The notes below the pieces were generated by a model. The model had not been told where the DNA came from, made no database searches, and worked only from the letters and a program-made list of their open reading frames with translations. From positions 1 to 28,462 of the forward strand of contig JAXFOK010000017.1 in assembly GCA_034180415.1 (NCBI GenBank): DNA of 28,462 nt, read 5' to 3'. A program made the position numbers and the translations under genes. Each line of letters begins with the position of its first letter. Positions within the stretch are counted from its first letter, which is position 1. Below are positions 1-7,980 of this stretch, one piece after another. This DNA comes from CAKMMH01 sp927798255 (GTDB taxonomy: Bacteria > Bdellovibrionota_C > UBA2361 > CAKMMH01).

Positions 1-222
1 ATCGAATGCCTTGTCTTTTTCGCGTCTTGTCCATTTTTTTTGTTCGCATGCATCGCCAATTTTTTTAAAAAACAGATGATGAGTTGGAAAATCCTGCGTT
101 ATTCGATAGTGACTCCATCCTCACCGTACTAGTAGTACGCCTTGCGGTGGAGTCCTATCGAATGCCGTGCCTTTTCCGCGTCTTGTCCATTTTTTTGTTC
201 ACATGCCTCGCCATTTTTTTAC
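1..222. repeat. Direct repeats about 157 bp apart, flanking a hairpin
   Basis: Bases 1-66 and 158-221 are two closely similar copies of one sequence. Both begin ATCGAATGCC and share CGCGTCTTGTCCATTTTTTT and a ...CATGC.TCGCCA...TTTTTTT tail, with scattered substitutions. The second copy starts where the right arm of the 101-163 hairpin ends, and position 1 looks like the same junction, so a preceding hairpin probably lies just outside the window. The block is richer in G+C than the adjoining genes and has no credible gene. It may be a non-autonomous mobile or REP-like element, or the edge of a tandem array. Confidence 0.7.
101..163. repeat. Long imperfect inverted repeat (cruciform or RNA hairpin)
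   Basis: ATTCGATAG (101-109) and GACTCCA (111-117) pair with TGGAGTC (148-154) and CTATCGAAT (155-163). This gives a 16-bp stem with a single bulged T at 110. The apex holds a second small stem, CGTAC (125-129) with GTACG (135-139) around a TAGTA loop. No T-run follows, so it is not an ordinary terminator. The right arm runs into the second direct-repeat copy, which suggests that hairpin and repeat form one unit. Confidence 0.75.
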
Positions 223-249
223 TATATTGATTGTGGTTTAGAATGTAAA

Positions 250-475
250 TCTGCTTCCAGCATTCCGCTTTCAGCTACCTGCTACCCGACACCCGCTACC
301 AGATACCAGATTCAGCCCCCTGAAACCTGTTTCCGCTTTTGATCTTAGTATTAGAAGAAAAAGGCTCATTAAAAAATTTTTGAGCCTTTTTTCTCACGAT
401 GCGCAACATTTCCGCTTTCAGCAATCAGCATTCAGCAAATCAGCCGCGCGGGTTTACCTGAAACCTGAATTTTGT
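250..475. repeat. Patchwork of degenerate short tandem repeats
   Basis: Two blocks, about 255-345 and 409-470, consist of recurring short words: TCAGC/CAGCATT, GCTACC, CCCGACACCCG, AGATACCAGAT, CCTGAAACCTG. Neighbouring words look like slipped copies of each other. The blocks are clearly richer in G+C than the surrounding coding DNA and contain no gene with plausible composition. A terminator hairpin (358-392) separates them. I see no function beyond that terminator. Confidence 0.55.
358..392. terminator. Bidirectional Rho-independent terminator
   Basis: AAAAAGGCTCA (358-368) pairs with TGAGCCTTTTT (381-391) around a 12-base A/T loop. There is an A-run on the left and a T-run on the right, so it can end transcripts on either strand. 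It lies about 90 bases beyond the engB stop in engB's direction, so it probably ends engB. On the + strand it would isolate the repeat region. Confidence 0.8.
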
Positions 476-478
476 TTC

Positions 479-1084
479 CTACTCTAAATATCCAGCCTCA
501 AATATCCTGTTCCAAATTAAATTAACATCTATTCCATTTCCACTAAGCAAAACATCATCTGCTTCTAAATTATAACATTTGGAAATAATTTCTTTTTGCT
601 TTTTTATATCGTTTTTCTTAAGTTTATCAATCTTAGTTAAAATTATTTGTAAAAACCTATTATAATTAAAACAAAGTTTCTGAATTGCAAATTCATCCTC
701 TTTAGGAGTCCTTCTCGAATCATTAAGAAGAAGAATGCCTAAAAGTGGAAGGTCGGATGTAAGATAATTTACAATATTTTTACTTAGCGCATTTTGTTTT
801 ACCTTTGAAAATTTTGCAAATCCAAAGCCAGGTAAATCTACTAAATGAAATTTTTTAAGCTCATCATTCGCTTTATAAGTCACTTCAAAAAAATTAAATT
901 CTTGCGTTCGCCCCGGTGTTTTACTCGTTTTTGCAAGACTCTTTCTATTACAAAGTCTGTTTACAAGGGTAGATTTTCCAGCGTTTGAACGTCCTAAAAG
1001 TGCAATTTGTGGATAATCTTTCGGAAGATCTTTTAAAAAATTATAACCACCAATAAATTTTGTTTCGATTATTTTAAATGCCAT
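479..1084 (-). CDS. engB: Ribosome biogenesis GTPase EngB (YihA/YsxC family)
   Basis: A 201-residue TRAFAC-class GTPase, of usual length for EngB, which helps assemble the large ribosomal subunit in the cytoplasm. The P-loop GRSNAGKST lies at about residues 31-39, the switch-I region carries KTPGRTQEFNFF, G3 is DLPGFGFA and G4 is TKID; these are the family's diagnostic motifs. I chose the ATG at 1084 (MAFKIIETKF...) because family members begin near here. An upstream TTG at 1102 would add six residues. Neither start has a clear Shine-Dalgarno sequence, but an A/T-rich TATATT lies just upstream of the ATG. The gene stands alone and diverges from the HU-like gene. Confidence 0.95.
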   Translation of the reverse strand: MAFKIIETKFIGGYNFLKDLPKDYPQIALLGRSNAGKSTLVNRLCNRKSLAKTSKTPGRTQEFNFFEVTYKANDELKKFHLVDLPGFGFAKFSKVKQNALSKNIVNYLTSDLPLLGILLLNDSRRTPKEDEFAIQKLCFNYNRFLQIILTKIDKLKKNDIKKQKEIISKCYNLEADDVLLSGNGIDVNLIWNRIFEAGYLE

Positions 1085-1550
1085 GTTTAATAATATAAAC
1101 AAAAATTTTCTAAAATGACAGCTTTAAAATTTTTATTTATAAAGATTTAGGTATGTTAATTAACTGTAATTTTATCACGGTATTTATAGGATATTTGTTG
1201 ATAGTGAAAAAATATTAAGTTTAAAATAATTTTCATAATGATTAATAAGAATAATGTTTTTTAAGTTTTGTCAATCCTTTTTTTGTGGTTTTTTATAAAC
1301 TAATAGTTAGATTTGTACCTAAAAAATAGGGATAAAAATTTAAAAAAAATTAAAAGACTTTTCAAATATAGTATTGCGTAATTTAAAAAAAATATATAAG
1401 ATTCATTAAAGTTTCTAAGAAATTTTAAAAATAGAAATGTTATTTGTAGCCGTTTTTACGATATAATCTTATTGCAGTGTAGTTTTTGCAGAAGACATTT
1501 CATTTGTATATAGTTAAGTAATAGCGGTTATTTTTTTTATTGGAGATAAT
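1085..1550. other. A/T-rich divergent intergenic region
   Basis: These 466 bases separate the divergent engB and HU-like genes. They are extremely A/T-rich with many homopolymer runs. I find no credible ORF, RNA gene or repeat. The only signal I can support is a -10-like TATAAT at 1462-1467 reading toward the HU-like gene. A long A/T-rich leader is common upstream of abundant nucleoid-protein genes, but I see no specific operator. Confidence 0.6.
1462..1467 (+). promoter_or_regulatory. Candidate -10 box for the HU-like gene
   Basis: A perfect TATAAT preceded by GTTTTTACGA. Transcription would start near 1474 and give a leader of about 75 bases, ending in a good Shine-Dalgarno GGAG (1542-1545) five bases before the ATG. 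No convincing -35 box is present. The upstream TTTTTACGA resembles the sequence before the -10 of the large RCC1 gene at 10660. Confidence 0.45.
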
Positions 1551-1937
1551 ATGGCAACATCAAGTAAATGTTCAAAATCATGTGCAAGTGCAAGTTCAAA
1601 GAAACAAAAAATTAGCGCTGTTTCAAAGAGTATGACTAAAAATGAGTTGTTATCTGAAATTGCAGCAACTACTGGTTTAAATAAGAAACAAGTTTCATCA
1701 GTTTTAGATGAACTTGGAATTCAAATCGAACGTCATGTTAAAAAGAATGCTGTTGGTACATTCACTTTACCAGGACTTTTAAAAATTTCTACTAAGAAAG
1801 TAGCTGCAAGAAAAGCTCAAAAAGGAGTTCCTAATCCTTTCAAACCAGGTGAATTAATGGATATTCCTGCTCGTCCTGCTACTACTCGTATTAAAGTAAC
1901 AGCACTTAAGAAATTAAAAGAAATGGCTCAAAATTAA
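1551..1937 (+). CDS. HU/IHF-family DNA-binding protein with Cys/Ser/Lys-rich N-terminal tail
   Basis: A 128-residue nucleoid-type protein. The HU fold runs from about residue 28 (TKNELLSEIAATTGLNKKQV) through the beta arm (FTLPGLLKI...GVPNPFKPGELMDIPARPAT) to a C-terminal KVTALKKLKEM helix. It belongs to the HU branch with a PGLLKI motif and an extended arm, found in many Gram-negatives, rather than to classical 90-residue HU. The first ~27 residues form an unusual basic Ser/Ala/Lys tail with two cysteines (CSKSC). It has a strong start (GGAG, 5-base spacing) and is followed by a perfect terminator, so it is monocistronic and probably highly expressed. The role, DNA bending and compaction, is inferred from the family. 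Confidence 0.92.
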   Translation: MATSSKCSKSCASASSKKQKISAVSKSMTKNELLSEIAATTGLNKKQVSSVLDELGIQIERHVKKNAVGTFTLPGLLKISTKKVAARKAQKGVPNPFKPGELMDIPARPATTRIKVTALKKLKEMAQN

Positions 1938-1963
1938 TTTTTGAGAAATTCTCTTTTATTCGG

Positions 1964-1998
1964 AAACCCTTTAATAATTTTTTATTAAAGGGTTTTTT
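1964..1998 (+). terminator. Strong Rho-independent terminator after the HU-like gene
   Basis: AAACCCTTTAATAA (1964-1977) pairs perfectly with TTATTAAAGGGTTT (1982-1995) around a 4-base loop, followed by a T-run to 1998. It lies 27 bases beyond the HU-like stop codon and separates that gene from the next transcription unit. Confidence 0.93.
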
Positions 1999-2022
1999 AG
2001 TATCATTAGAAAAAATTGCTAA

Positions 2023-3519
2023 ATGAAAAAATTTTCTAGATTCCTTGTAACAGGTTTAGTTATAACTTTAATTTCCTTATCCTTCTTAGTTATTTATGAT
2101 GTAAAAAATTTTTTTGATGACCCGGGTTTTTTGTGGCATTTAAAAGATGGAAAAGATATTTTACAAACATTTAGTATTCCTTATGAAGATAATTATTTAT
2201 CTTTAACAAGACCTTGGATTTCGGATCAGTGGCTTTCAGATGTAATTTTATATACGTTATATAGTATTGGTAATTTTAAACTTATTTTCTATTTTTTCAC
2301 ATTTCTTAGTATCACGTTTATATTTTTCTTTTATAGAAAAGTTATTTTATTAAAATTCTCAAATAGTATTGTAAGCAGTTTTGTTTCAATTTTAGTTATT
2401 TTGTTTTGTAAAATTCACTTTATTGCTCGCCCCGTGTTTTTTAGTTTTTTACTTATAATTTGTTTTTTGTATTTGCTCGAAAAATTTAAAAATATTAATG
2501 ATTCAAAAAGTTTTTTAGTTATAAATTTACAATTTTTTTTCCTCTTTTTTCTTTACGCTAATATGCACCCTTCATTCTTTATGGCATTTTTTATTTGGGG
2601 TGTTTTTGTTTTAGAAAGTTATATAAAAAATTATAAAAATTTTGATTATAAAAAATATATCATAACGTCTTTTGTGATTTTATTTGCCACTTTTATTAAT
2701 CCTTACTTTATTTCTCTCCATGAAAGCATCTTATTTTTAAGTAATAGTGAATATTTTATGGGTTTAAATGAAGAGTGGCAAAGTGTAAAACTTTTTAGTG
2801 TGGTCGGAATTTTAGCAACACTTATTATTAGCTCTATTAGTTTGTCATTTATTCTAAGTAAAGACTATAGAGAAAAAGTTAGTTTTACTTATTTTATTTG
2901 TTCGCTAGTATTTTATTATTACGCAATGAAACATCTAAGGGGCGTTACATATTTTTCTATAATTTCAGGCATTCCTCTTAGTGCATTATTGGTAAAAGCT
3001 TATAGTTTTAGAATATCAAATAAAATTTGTATTTTAAGATTACTTCCAAAATTTTTAAAACATATAAACTTGTGCTTAAAAAATGATAAGGTTTGCTACG
3101 CAGCATGTTTTATATTTGCTTTTACACTTGTCGTTAGTAATTTTCAAAATAAGTCTGACTTTAAACCATGTATAAATAAATTTCCCTATAAGATCGCATC
3201 TTTTATTAATAATAATAAATTAAAAGGCAATATTATTGCATCACCTGATTATGGCGGATTTCTTAGCTGGCATTTACACTCTGTAAAACCAGTAATGGAT
3301 GATAGAAATACACTTTTAGGGGAAAAAGCCTATAAAGACTATATTAATGCTCAAAAATCTTCACGTAATATGTATTATTATGCTATTAAACAAGATGCGC
3401 CACTTGTGTTGGTGGATAAAAATACACCTAAATATAAAAGTTATTTTAAAAGTGACGCTTTTAGAGTATTATTTAAAAGTAATAAATTTATGTTATTAAA
3501 AGTTAAGATTTTTGATTAG
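2023..3519 (+). CDS. Polytopic membrane protein, GT-C glycosyltransferase-like
   Basis: A 498-residue inner-membrane protein with roughly ten hydrophobic segments between residues 8 and 375. The first periplasmic loop carries DDPGFLWHLKDGKDI followed by RPWISDQWLSD. This resembles the 'D.(L)WWHL..G..I...GRPW...EWL' signature of uncharacterised GT-C-type membrane glycosyltransferases that use lipid-linked sugars. The C-terminal part (about 390-498) is soluble and contains ASPDYGGFLSWHL and MDDRNTLLG, echoing the 'GGYL.W.L...V..DGR...Y' pattern of the same proteins. Donor and acceptor are unknown. No Shine-Dalgarno sequence precedes the ATG. It is followed 28 bases later by the VKOR-DsbA gene on the same strand. 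Confidence 0.7.
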   Translation: MKKFSRFLVTGLVITLISLSFLVIYDVKNFFDDPGFLWHLKDGKDILQTFSIPYEDNYLSLTRPWISDQWLSDVILYTLYSIGNFKLIFYFFTFLSITFIFFFYRKVILLKFSNSIVSSFVSILVILFCKIHFIARPVFFSFLLIICFLYLLEKFKNINDSKSFLVINLQFFFLFFLYANMHPSFFMAFFIWGVFVLESYIKNYKNFDYKKYIITSFVILFATFINPYFISLHESILFLSNSEYFMGLNEEWQSVKLFSVVGILATLIISSISLSFILSKDYREKVSFTYFICSLVFYYYAMKHLRGVTYFSIISGIPLSALLVKAYSFRISNKICILRLLPKFLKHINLCLKNDKVCYAACFIFAFTLVVSNFQNKSDFKPCINKFPYKIASFINNNKLKGNIIASPDYGGFLSWHLHSVKPVMDDRNTLLGEKAYKDYINAQKSSRNMYYYAIKQDAPLVLVDKNTPKYKSYFKSDAFRVLFKSNKFMLLKVKIFD

Positions 3520-3547
3520 TATTTTTGACTAACAAAGAGGATAGAAG

Positions 3548-4852
3548 TTGAGTATGAAAAATAAGAAGTTAATTTTTTTGTTAATTTTAGGTTCTATTAT
3601 AGGTACAGTTTTTGCGTTCATTTCTTTATATCAACATGTTGAGCTTGTAAATGAATTAAAAGTATCAAAATCGTTTTGCAATTTAAGTGCTTCTTTTAAT
3701 TGTGATAAGGTAAATGATAGTAAATATGCTGAGTTCTTAGGAGTTCCTATCGCATCATATGGTATTTTTTATTATTTAATTATTTTAGGTTGGGTTATTT
3801 ATTACTTAAGATCTAAAAAAATTAAAGATGAAGTCTTTTCAAATGCTTGCTTAGTGTTCACTACTGGTTCAATCGTATATTCAATATATTTATTTTGTGT
3901 TTCTGAGTTCATTATAAAAACTTTATGTTTAAATTGTATTGCGATGTATATTGCAAATTTTATGCAATGGTTAGCCTCGTTGTGGCTTGATAGAAAGACT
4001 CAGTTTATTAAAAGAATGAAAAATGGAATTCTAAGTTTAATAAGTTTTCCATTTATTGCCCTTTGGACAAGCGGATATGATGAACACCCTCTAAGAAAGC
4101 AAGCTAGTGTTGCATGTGTAGCAGGGGTTTTGCTTGGTGCATTTTTGATATTTTTACCAAATAACATTTTGCTTCCTCATATTAGAGGCGAGTATATAAA
4201 GTCTCAAAGAAAACAAGAGAATTTTACAATGCATAATAAAGGATTTTACGCATGGTTAAATGAACCAGTGCAAGAGATCGCGCTAAATGCTACAAAAGAT
4301 TTAGATGGTGTTTATTTTGAAGGAAATAAGAACGCTCCTATAAAAATAGTTGAATACGCAGATTTACAATGCCCAGCTTGTAGAATGTATTATAATTCTT
4401 CAAAAAATTTCTTAAAAAAATATAGTGATAAAATCTTATTTGTTTATAAACATTTTCCATTAGATGGGCAATGTAATTCAATGATTAAAAAAGATTATCA
4501 CAAATACGCATGTTTTGCTTCACTTTTTAGTCTTTGCGCAGGAGAGCAAGGAAAATATTGGGAATCAATGGATGAAATTTACACTATGTCAGCACTTTCA
4601 GAGGATCAAGGAGATTTGCAGGTTAAAAAAGAGTTTGAAGAGATTATTGATGATTTAGGACTTGATAAAATTGCATTTAATGAATGTTTGGAATCAAGAA
4701 GATATATAAATAAAATAATAACCGATATTGAAGAAGCTAAATCTCTAAATATCCCTGGTACTCCATTTGTATTTATAAATGGAAAACAATTAAAAAATAG
4801 AAATGAAATTATAATGGAAGAAATATTTAATTATATTCTTTCAAATAATTAG
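3548..4852 (+). CDS. VKOR-DsbA fusion: disulfide-bond-forming oxidoreductase
   Basis: A 434-residue fusion of a membrane vitamin K epoxide reductase domain (about 1-160) and a periplasmic DsbA-like thioredoxin domain (about 255-434). The VKOR part shows the loop cysteine pair C44/C52 and the redox motif CLNC (127-130). The thioredoxin part has CPAC (275-278) and the cis-proline loop GTPFVFING. In such fusions the thioredoxin domain oxidises exported proteins and is reoxidised by VKOR using quinone, replacing separate DsbA and DsbB. A TTG start at 3548 is preferred because AGAGG (3536-3540) sits 7 bases upstream; the in-frame ATG at 3554 is 13 bases away. An extra membrane segment (about 185-205) links the domains. 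It probably shares a transcript with the flanking genes. Confidence 0.9.
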   Translation: MSMKNKKLIFLLILGSIIGTVFAFISLYQHVELVNELKVSKSFCNLSASFNCDKVNDSKYAEFLGVPIASYGIFYYLIILGWVIYYLRSKKIKDEVFSNACLVFTTGSIVYSIYLFCVSEFIIKTLCLNCIAMYIANFMQWLASLWLDRKTQFIKRMKNGILSLISFPFIALWTSGYDEHPLRKQASVACVAGVLLGAFLIFLPNNILLPHIRGEYIKSQRKQENFTMHNKGFYAWLNEPVQEIALNATKDLDGVYFEGNKNAPIKIVEYADLQCPACRMYYNSSKNFLKKYSDKILFVYKHFPLDGQCNSMIKKDYHKYACFASLFSLCAGEQGKYWESMDEIYTMSALSEDQGDLQVKKEFEEIIDDLGLDKIAFNECLESRRYINKIITDIEEAKSLNIPGTPFVFINGKQLKNRNEIIMEEIFNYILSNN

Positions 4853-4876
4853 TAAAAAAGTAGTTGATAAATAATA

Positions 4877-5554
4877 ATGAATTTAAAAGAACTTTTAGGA
4901 AAAGAAATAGCAAAAAGACTAATAAATAATTCTGTTGTTGGTGTCGGCACTGGAAGCACAGTGGAATGCGCAATAAGAGAAATTGCTAAAAGAGTCAAAG
5001 AAGAAAATTTAAAAATAAATGTAGTTTCTACATCAATTTCGACCACTAGACTTTGTGAATCTCTTGGGTTAACCGTTCTTTCTGATACTGTTCCAAAGGA
5101 AATTGATTTTTCTTTTGATGGCGCAGATGCAGTTGATTCAAAGAAACGTGCAATAAAAGGAAAGGGAGGAGCAATGCTAAGAGAGAAAATTTTAGCGAGT
5201 GCAACAAAAAATTATGTGATTATTGCTGATGAATCAAAATATGCGGAAAATATCGCAAGTAAAGCTTTAGTGCCTATTGAAGTTAATCCACTTGCGATAA
5301 GAAGTGTAGAGAGAATATTAACTTCAAATTTTAATATCAAAAGTTTATCTCTTAGAATGGCTGAGAAAAAATTTGGAGAAATTATTACAGAATTTGGTAA
5401 TGTAATTTTTGATGCTGAATTTGAAAATATAAATAGTGATACTGAAAAAGAATTAAATAATATTCCTGGAGTTATTGAAAACGGTATTTTTACTCACTTT
5501 GCAAGTGAAATTCTTATTTCAAAAAATTCTGGAAAGATTGTAAGTATAAAATAA
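4877..5554 (+). CDS. rpiA: Ribose-5-phosphate isomerase A
   Basis: A 225-residue cytoplasmic enzyme interconverting ribose 5-phosphate and ribulose 5-phosphate in the pentose phosphate pathway. RpiA signatures are all present: GVGTGSTVECAI near the N-terminus, VSTSISTT, SFDGADAVD with the catalytic aspartates, and IKGKGGAMLREKI. Length matches the family. It starts 24 bases after the VKOR-DsbA stop on the same strand and has no obvious Shine-Dalgarno sequence, so it is probably read from the upstream transcript. It converges on the DHH gene with only 7 bases between the stop codons. Confidence 0.95.
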   Translation: MNLKELLGKEIAKRLINNSVVGVGTGSTVECAIREIAKRVKEENLKINVVSTSISTTRLCESLGLTVLSDTVPKEIDFSFDGADAVDSKKRAIKGKGGAMLREKILASATKNYVIIADESKYAENIASKALVPIEVNPLAIRSVERILTSNFNIKSLSLRMAEKKFGEIITEFGNVIFDAEFENINSDTEKELNNIPGVIENGIFTHFASEILISKNSGKIVSIK

Positions 5555-5561
5555 GAAAAAT

Positions 5562-6884
5562 TTATCTATCTTTGCTTTTTAAATATTCTTTATATGCATC
5601 TTTGTAGGCAAGTATAAGACGTTTTTCGATATCTTTTATATAAAAAGGAAAAGGAGGCCTTTTTATAAAAAGTCCAGCAGAATCTTTATGTCCACCAAAA
5701 TCATTTATAGATAATTTTTGGGCAAGTTTTTCTACAAGAGTTAGTGCTGAGATTTTGCATTTTTTTTCAGAAAATCTGTTATTTGATTTAATTGTAATAT
5801 CAAATCCATCTTGTTTTTTTAATATAAAAACTGCTATACCATTTTTTGCTTTAGAATGAGAAGCAAATTGAGCAGGAACTTTTGCGCAATCTGCAGGGAC
5901 GATATTCAAATTTTGTATATCATCTTTAGTTAAGTAGGAAATAGCTATTTTATCTTCATTATCGTCTACTAAAAAATGAAATTTATTGATAATTTTTATA
6001 TTTCTTTTCCACAAAAGATCTAGCTCGTTTATAATAGAATTTTTCTTAAAATTTTTACCATACTCATATAAATTATCTTCACCACAAAGCTCTTTTAAAT
6101 ATTTTTCAAGTTCTTCAGTTTTTGAAGTAGTCGAATCTGTTCTTAGCCCCAATGTATCAGTCATTATACCTTCATGGAGTGCGCAAAGTGCATTTTGTGA
6201 CAGAGAGGAAAGGGGGATTCCTAAACGCTCAGCTAAACCACAAACAATTTCACAAGCTGATGATTCTTTTCCAATATAAGATAATTCATTGTTTAATATA
6301 TTATTAGTTATATGATGATCTATAAGAATTTTTTCTAAACTTTCTAAAGATATTGAATTATTGATGTTATGAACTGCTCTGCTTACTGTAGCACAATCAA
6401 GAACAATAACGGTTGGTTCTTTTTCATTGTTTTTAAACGCTGATTTTGCCTCATCTACTGATTGTTTGATAAGATGAGAAATATTTAAAACACTTTTAAA
6501 TCCTCTTGATAAACCATCTTCAAGAACGATTTGAACATTTTTCCCAAGTATTTCTAATAATTCTTTGGTGGCAACTATGGAACCTATACAGTCTTGATCG
6601 GGCATTAAATGTCCTATAAGAATAAAATTTTTTGATTCTTCGCTCGTAAGCCTACTAATAAGCTCATCAGGAAATTTAATATCAAGCTTTAGTTCAGATT
6701 CTTGATTTCCTTCTTCATTTATTACATTGGAAGAAGATGGAAGCTTTTCTATTTTATAATCAAATGGCATAGCATCTTTTTTATCACTAGTAGTTTTATT
6801 AGTTTGAATAATTTTTTCTTGTGAATTTATATGTTGGCTATTAGGGTTATCTTCTAGCGGTATTGTCTTAAAAATTTCAAACAT
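5562..6884 (-). CDS. DHH/DHHA1-family phosphoesterase (NrnA-like)
   Basis: A 440-residue protein of the DHH superfamily, whose NrnA-like members degrade short oligoribonucleotides and dephosphorylate pAp. Motif I is GHLMPDQDCIGS (about 91-102), then VLDCAT with the second-site aspartate, LIDHHIT (about 187-192), HEGIMTDTLGLRTDST, and a DHHA1 domain ending in FGGHKDSAGLFI. Motif I is atypical: family members usually read H.NPDGD..GS, while here LM precedes the PD and QD follows; the aspartates are kept. About 70 residues of polar, low-complexity sequence precede the domain. An AAAGGA precedes the ATG at suitable spacing. A broken paralog lies beyond lipA at 7992-9046. Exact substrate is not assignable. 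Confidence 0.88.
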   Translation of the reverse strand: MFEIFKTIPLEDNPNSQHINSQEKIIQTNKTTSDKKDAMPFDYKIEKLPSSSNVINEEGNQESELKLDIKFPDELISRLTSEESKNFILIGHLMPDQDCIGSIVATKELLEILGKNVQIVLEDGLSRGFKSVLNISHLIKQSVDEAKSAFKNNEKEPTVIVLDCATVSRAVHNINNSISLESLEKILIDHHITNNILNNELSYIGKESSACEIVCGLAERLGIPLSSLSQNALCALHEGIMTDTLGLRTDSTTSKTEELEKYLKELCGEDNLYEYGKNFKKNSIINELDLLWKRNIKIINKFHFLVDDNEDKIAISYLTKDDIQNLNIVPADCAKVPAQFASHSKAKNGIAVFILKKQDGFDITIKSNNRFSEKKCKISALTLVEKLAQKLSINDFGGHKDSAGLFIKRPPFPFYIKDIEKRLILAYKDAYKEYLKSKDR

Positions 6885-7006
6885 TTTACTTTTTCCTTTG
6901 TTATCATTGTTATCAATGTGTAATGCATAATACTTATAAGGTTATAGTAAAATTTAAATAAGTGTGATAACGAATTTTATAACGAGTTGGTTTTATTATG
7001 AATATT

Positions 7007-7870
7007 TTAAATGTGATTTCTTGCGTTATATGAGCTTCTTGTGAATGGACTCGATTCCACGAATTTAAAACCTTTTTTAAGTCCGATTTCTTTATATTCA
7101 TTAAACATTTTTGGAGTGATAAATTCTTTTACAGAAACTTGCATACTAGTAGGCTGTAAATATTGACCAAGTGTTAATATGTCCACATTGTTTTCTAATA
7201 AATCGTCCATAGTTTTTAAAACTTCTTCTTTTGTTTCTCCAAGTCCTAGCATCATTCCAGATTTAGTTTTGATATCTTGTCTAAAATTTTTTGATTCTTT
7301 TAGAATAGTTAAAGATCTTTGGTAATTTGCCATTTGCCTAACATGTTTATAAAGTGAAGGTACGGTTTCAATATTATGATTTAATATAGAAATTGGAGCT
7401 TCTAGTATTTTTTTAAGAGCGTCAATATTTCCATTTAAATCTGAAATTAAAAGCTCAATTGTGCAATTGGGACTTAGCTTTTTAATTTCCATACTTAGTT
7501 TATAAAAATGATTTGCTCCTCCATCTTTAAGATCGTCTCTTGTAACTGTTGTAATTACAGCATGCTTTAACTTAAGCTCTGAGACGGTTTTGGCTATATT
7601 TTCTAACTCGCTCTCATCTGGGGGAAAAAGCGTGTTTCCGTTACAAGCTTTTTTTATAGAGCAAAAGGCACAATTTCTTGTGCAAGTGTCTCCTAAAATC
7701 ATAAAAGTTGCAGTCTTGTTCGTCCAGCATTCACCAATATTGGGGCACTTTGCTTCCTCACAGACAGTACAAAGGTGTCTATTTTTAATGATATTTTTTA
7801 ATTTTATAAAGTTTTCAGACCCAATTTCGTTACCAAGTGGGGCCTTTTTAAACCAATCTGGCTTTTTCAT
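7007..7870 (-). CDS. lipA: Lipoyl synthase
   Basis: A 287-residue radical SAM enzyme that inserts two sulfurs into octanoyl groups on lipoyl domains. It has the auxiliary-cluster cysteines C37, C42 and C48 in VCEEAKCPNIGEC, the radical-SAM CTRNCAFC (C63, C67, C70), and the C-terminal RSSY that ligates the auxiliary cluster. All three are diagnostic for LipA. I take ATG 7870 as the start; the open frame allows a TTG at 7882. No Shine-Dalgarno sequence is seen, but TATATT (7881-7886) ends 10 bases before the ATG, as in the other candidate leaderless genes. No lipB lies nearby. The DHH gene follows 122 bases downstream on the same strand. Confidence 0.95.
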   Translation of the reverse strand: MKKPDWFKKAPLGNEIGSENFIKLKNIIKNRHLCTVCEEAKCPNIGECWTNKTATFMILGDTCTRNCAFCSIKKACNGNTLFPPDESELENIAKTVSELKLKHAVITTVTRDDLKDGGANHFYKLSMEIKKLSPNCTIELLISDLNGNIDALKKILEAPISILNHNIETVPSLYKHVRQMANYQRSLTILKESKNFRQDIKTKSGMMLGLGETKEEVLKTMDDLLENNVDILTLGQYLQPTSMQVSVKEFITPKMFNEYKEIGLKKGFKFVESSPFTRSSYNARNHI

Positions 7871-7980
7871 AGGCAATTGCAATATAAGTTTAATATCCTA
7901 ACTATTATATTACAGTATCAAAATAAATAAATGCTTTATAACAGTATAAAGTTCTTTATTTTGCGCAAAATTTGTATAAA

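Noticed and set aside
101..163. Integron attC site or terminator
   Set aside because: There are no attC core sites (RYYYAAC/GTTRRRY) and no T-run, and no integrase or cassettes are present.
142..342. 66-codon + strand ORF in the 5' repeat region
   Set aside because: It lies wholly in direct-repeat and minisatellite DNA, has no ribosome-binding site, and its composition simply reflects the repeats.
4849..5046. Minus-strand ORF over the start of rpiA
   Set aside because: It is a shadow of the strongly supported rpiA coding sequence.
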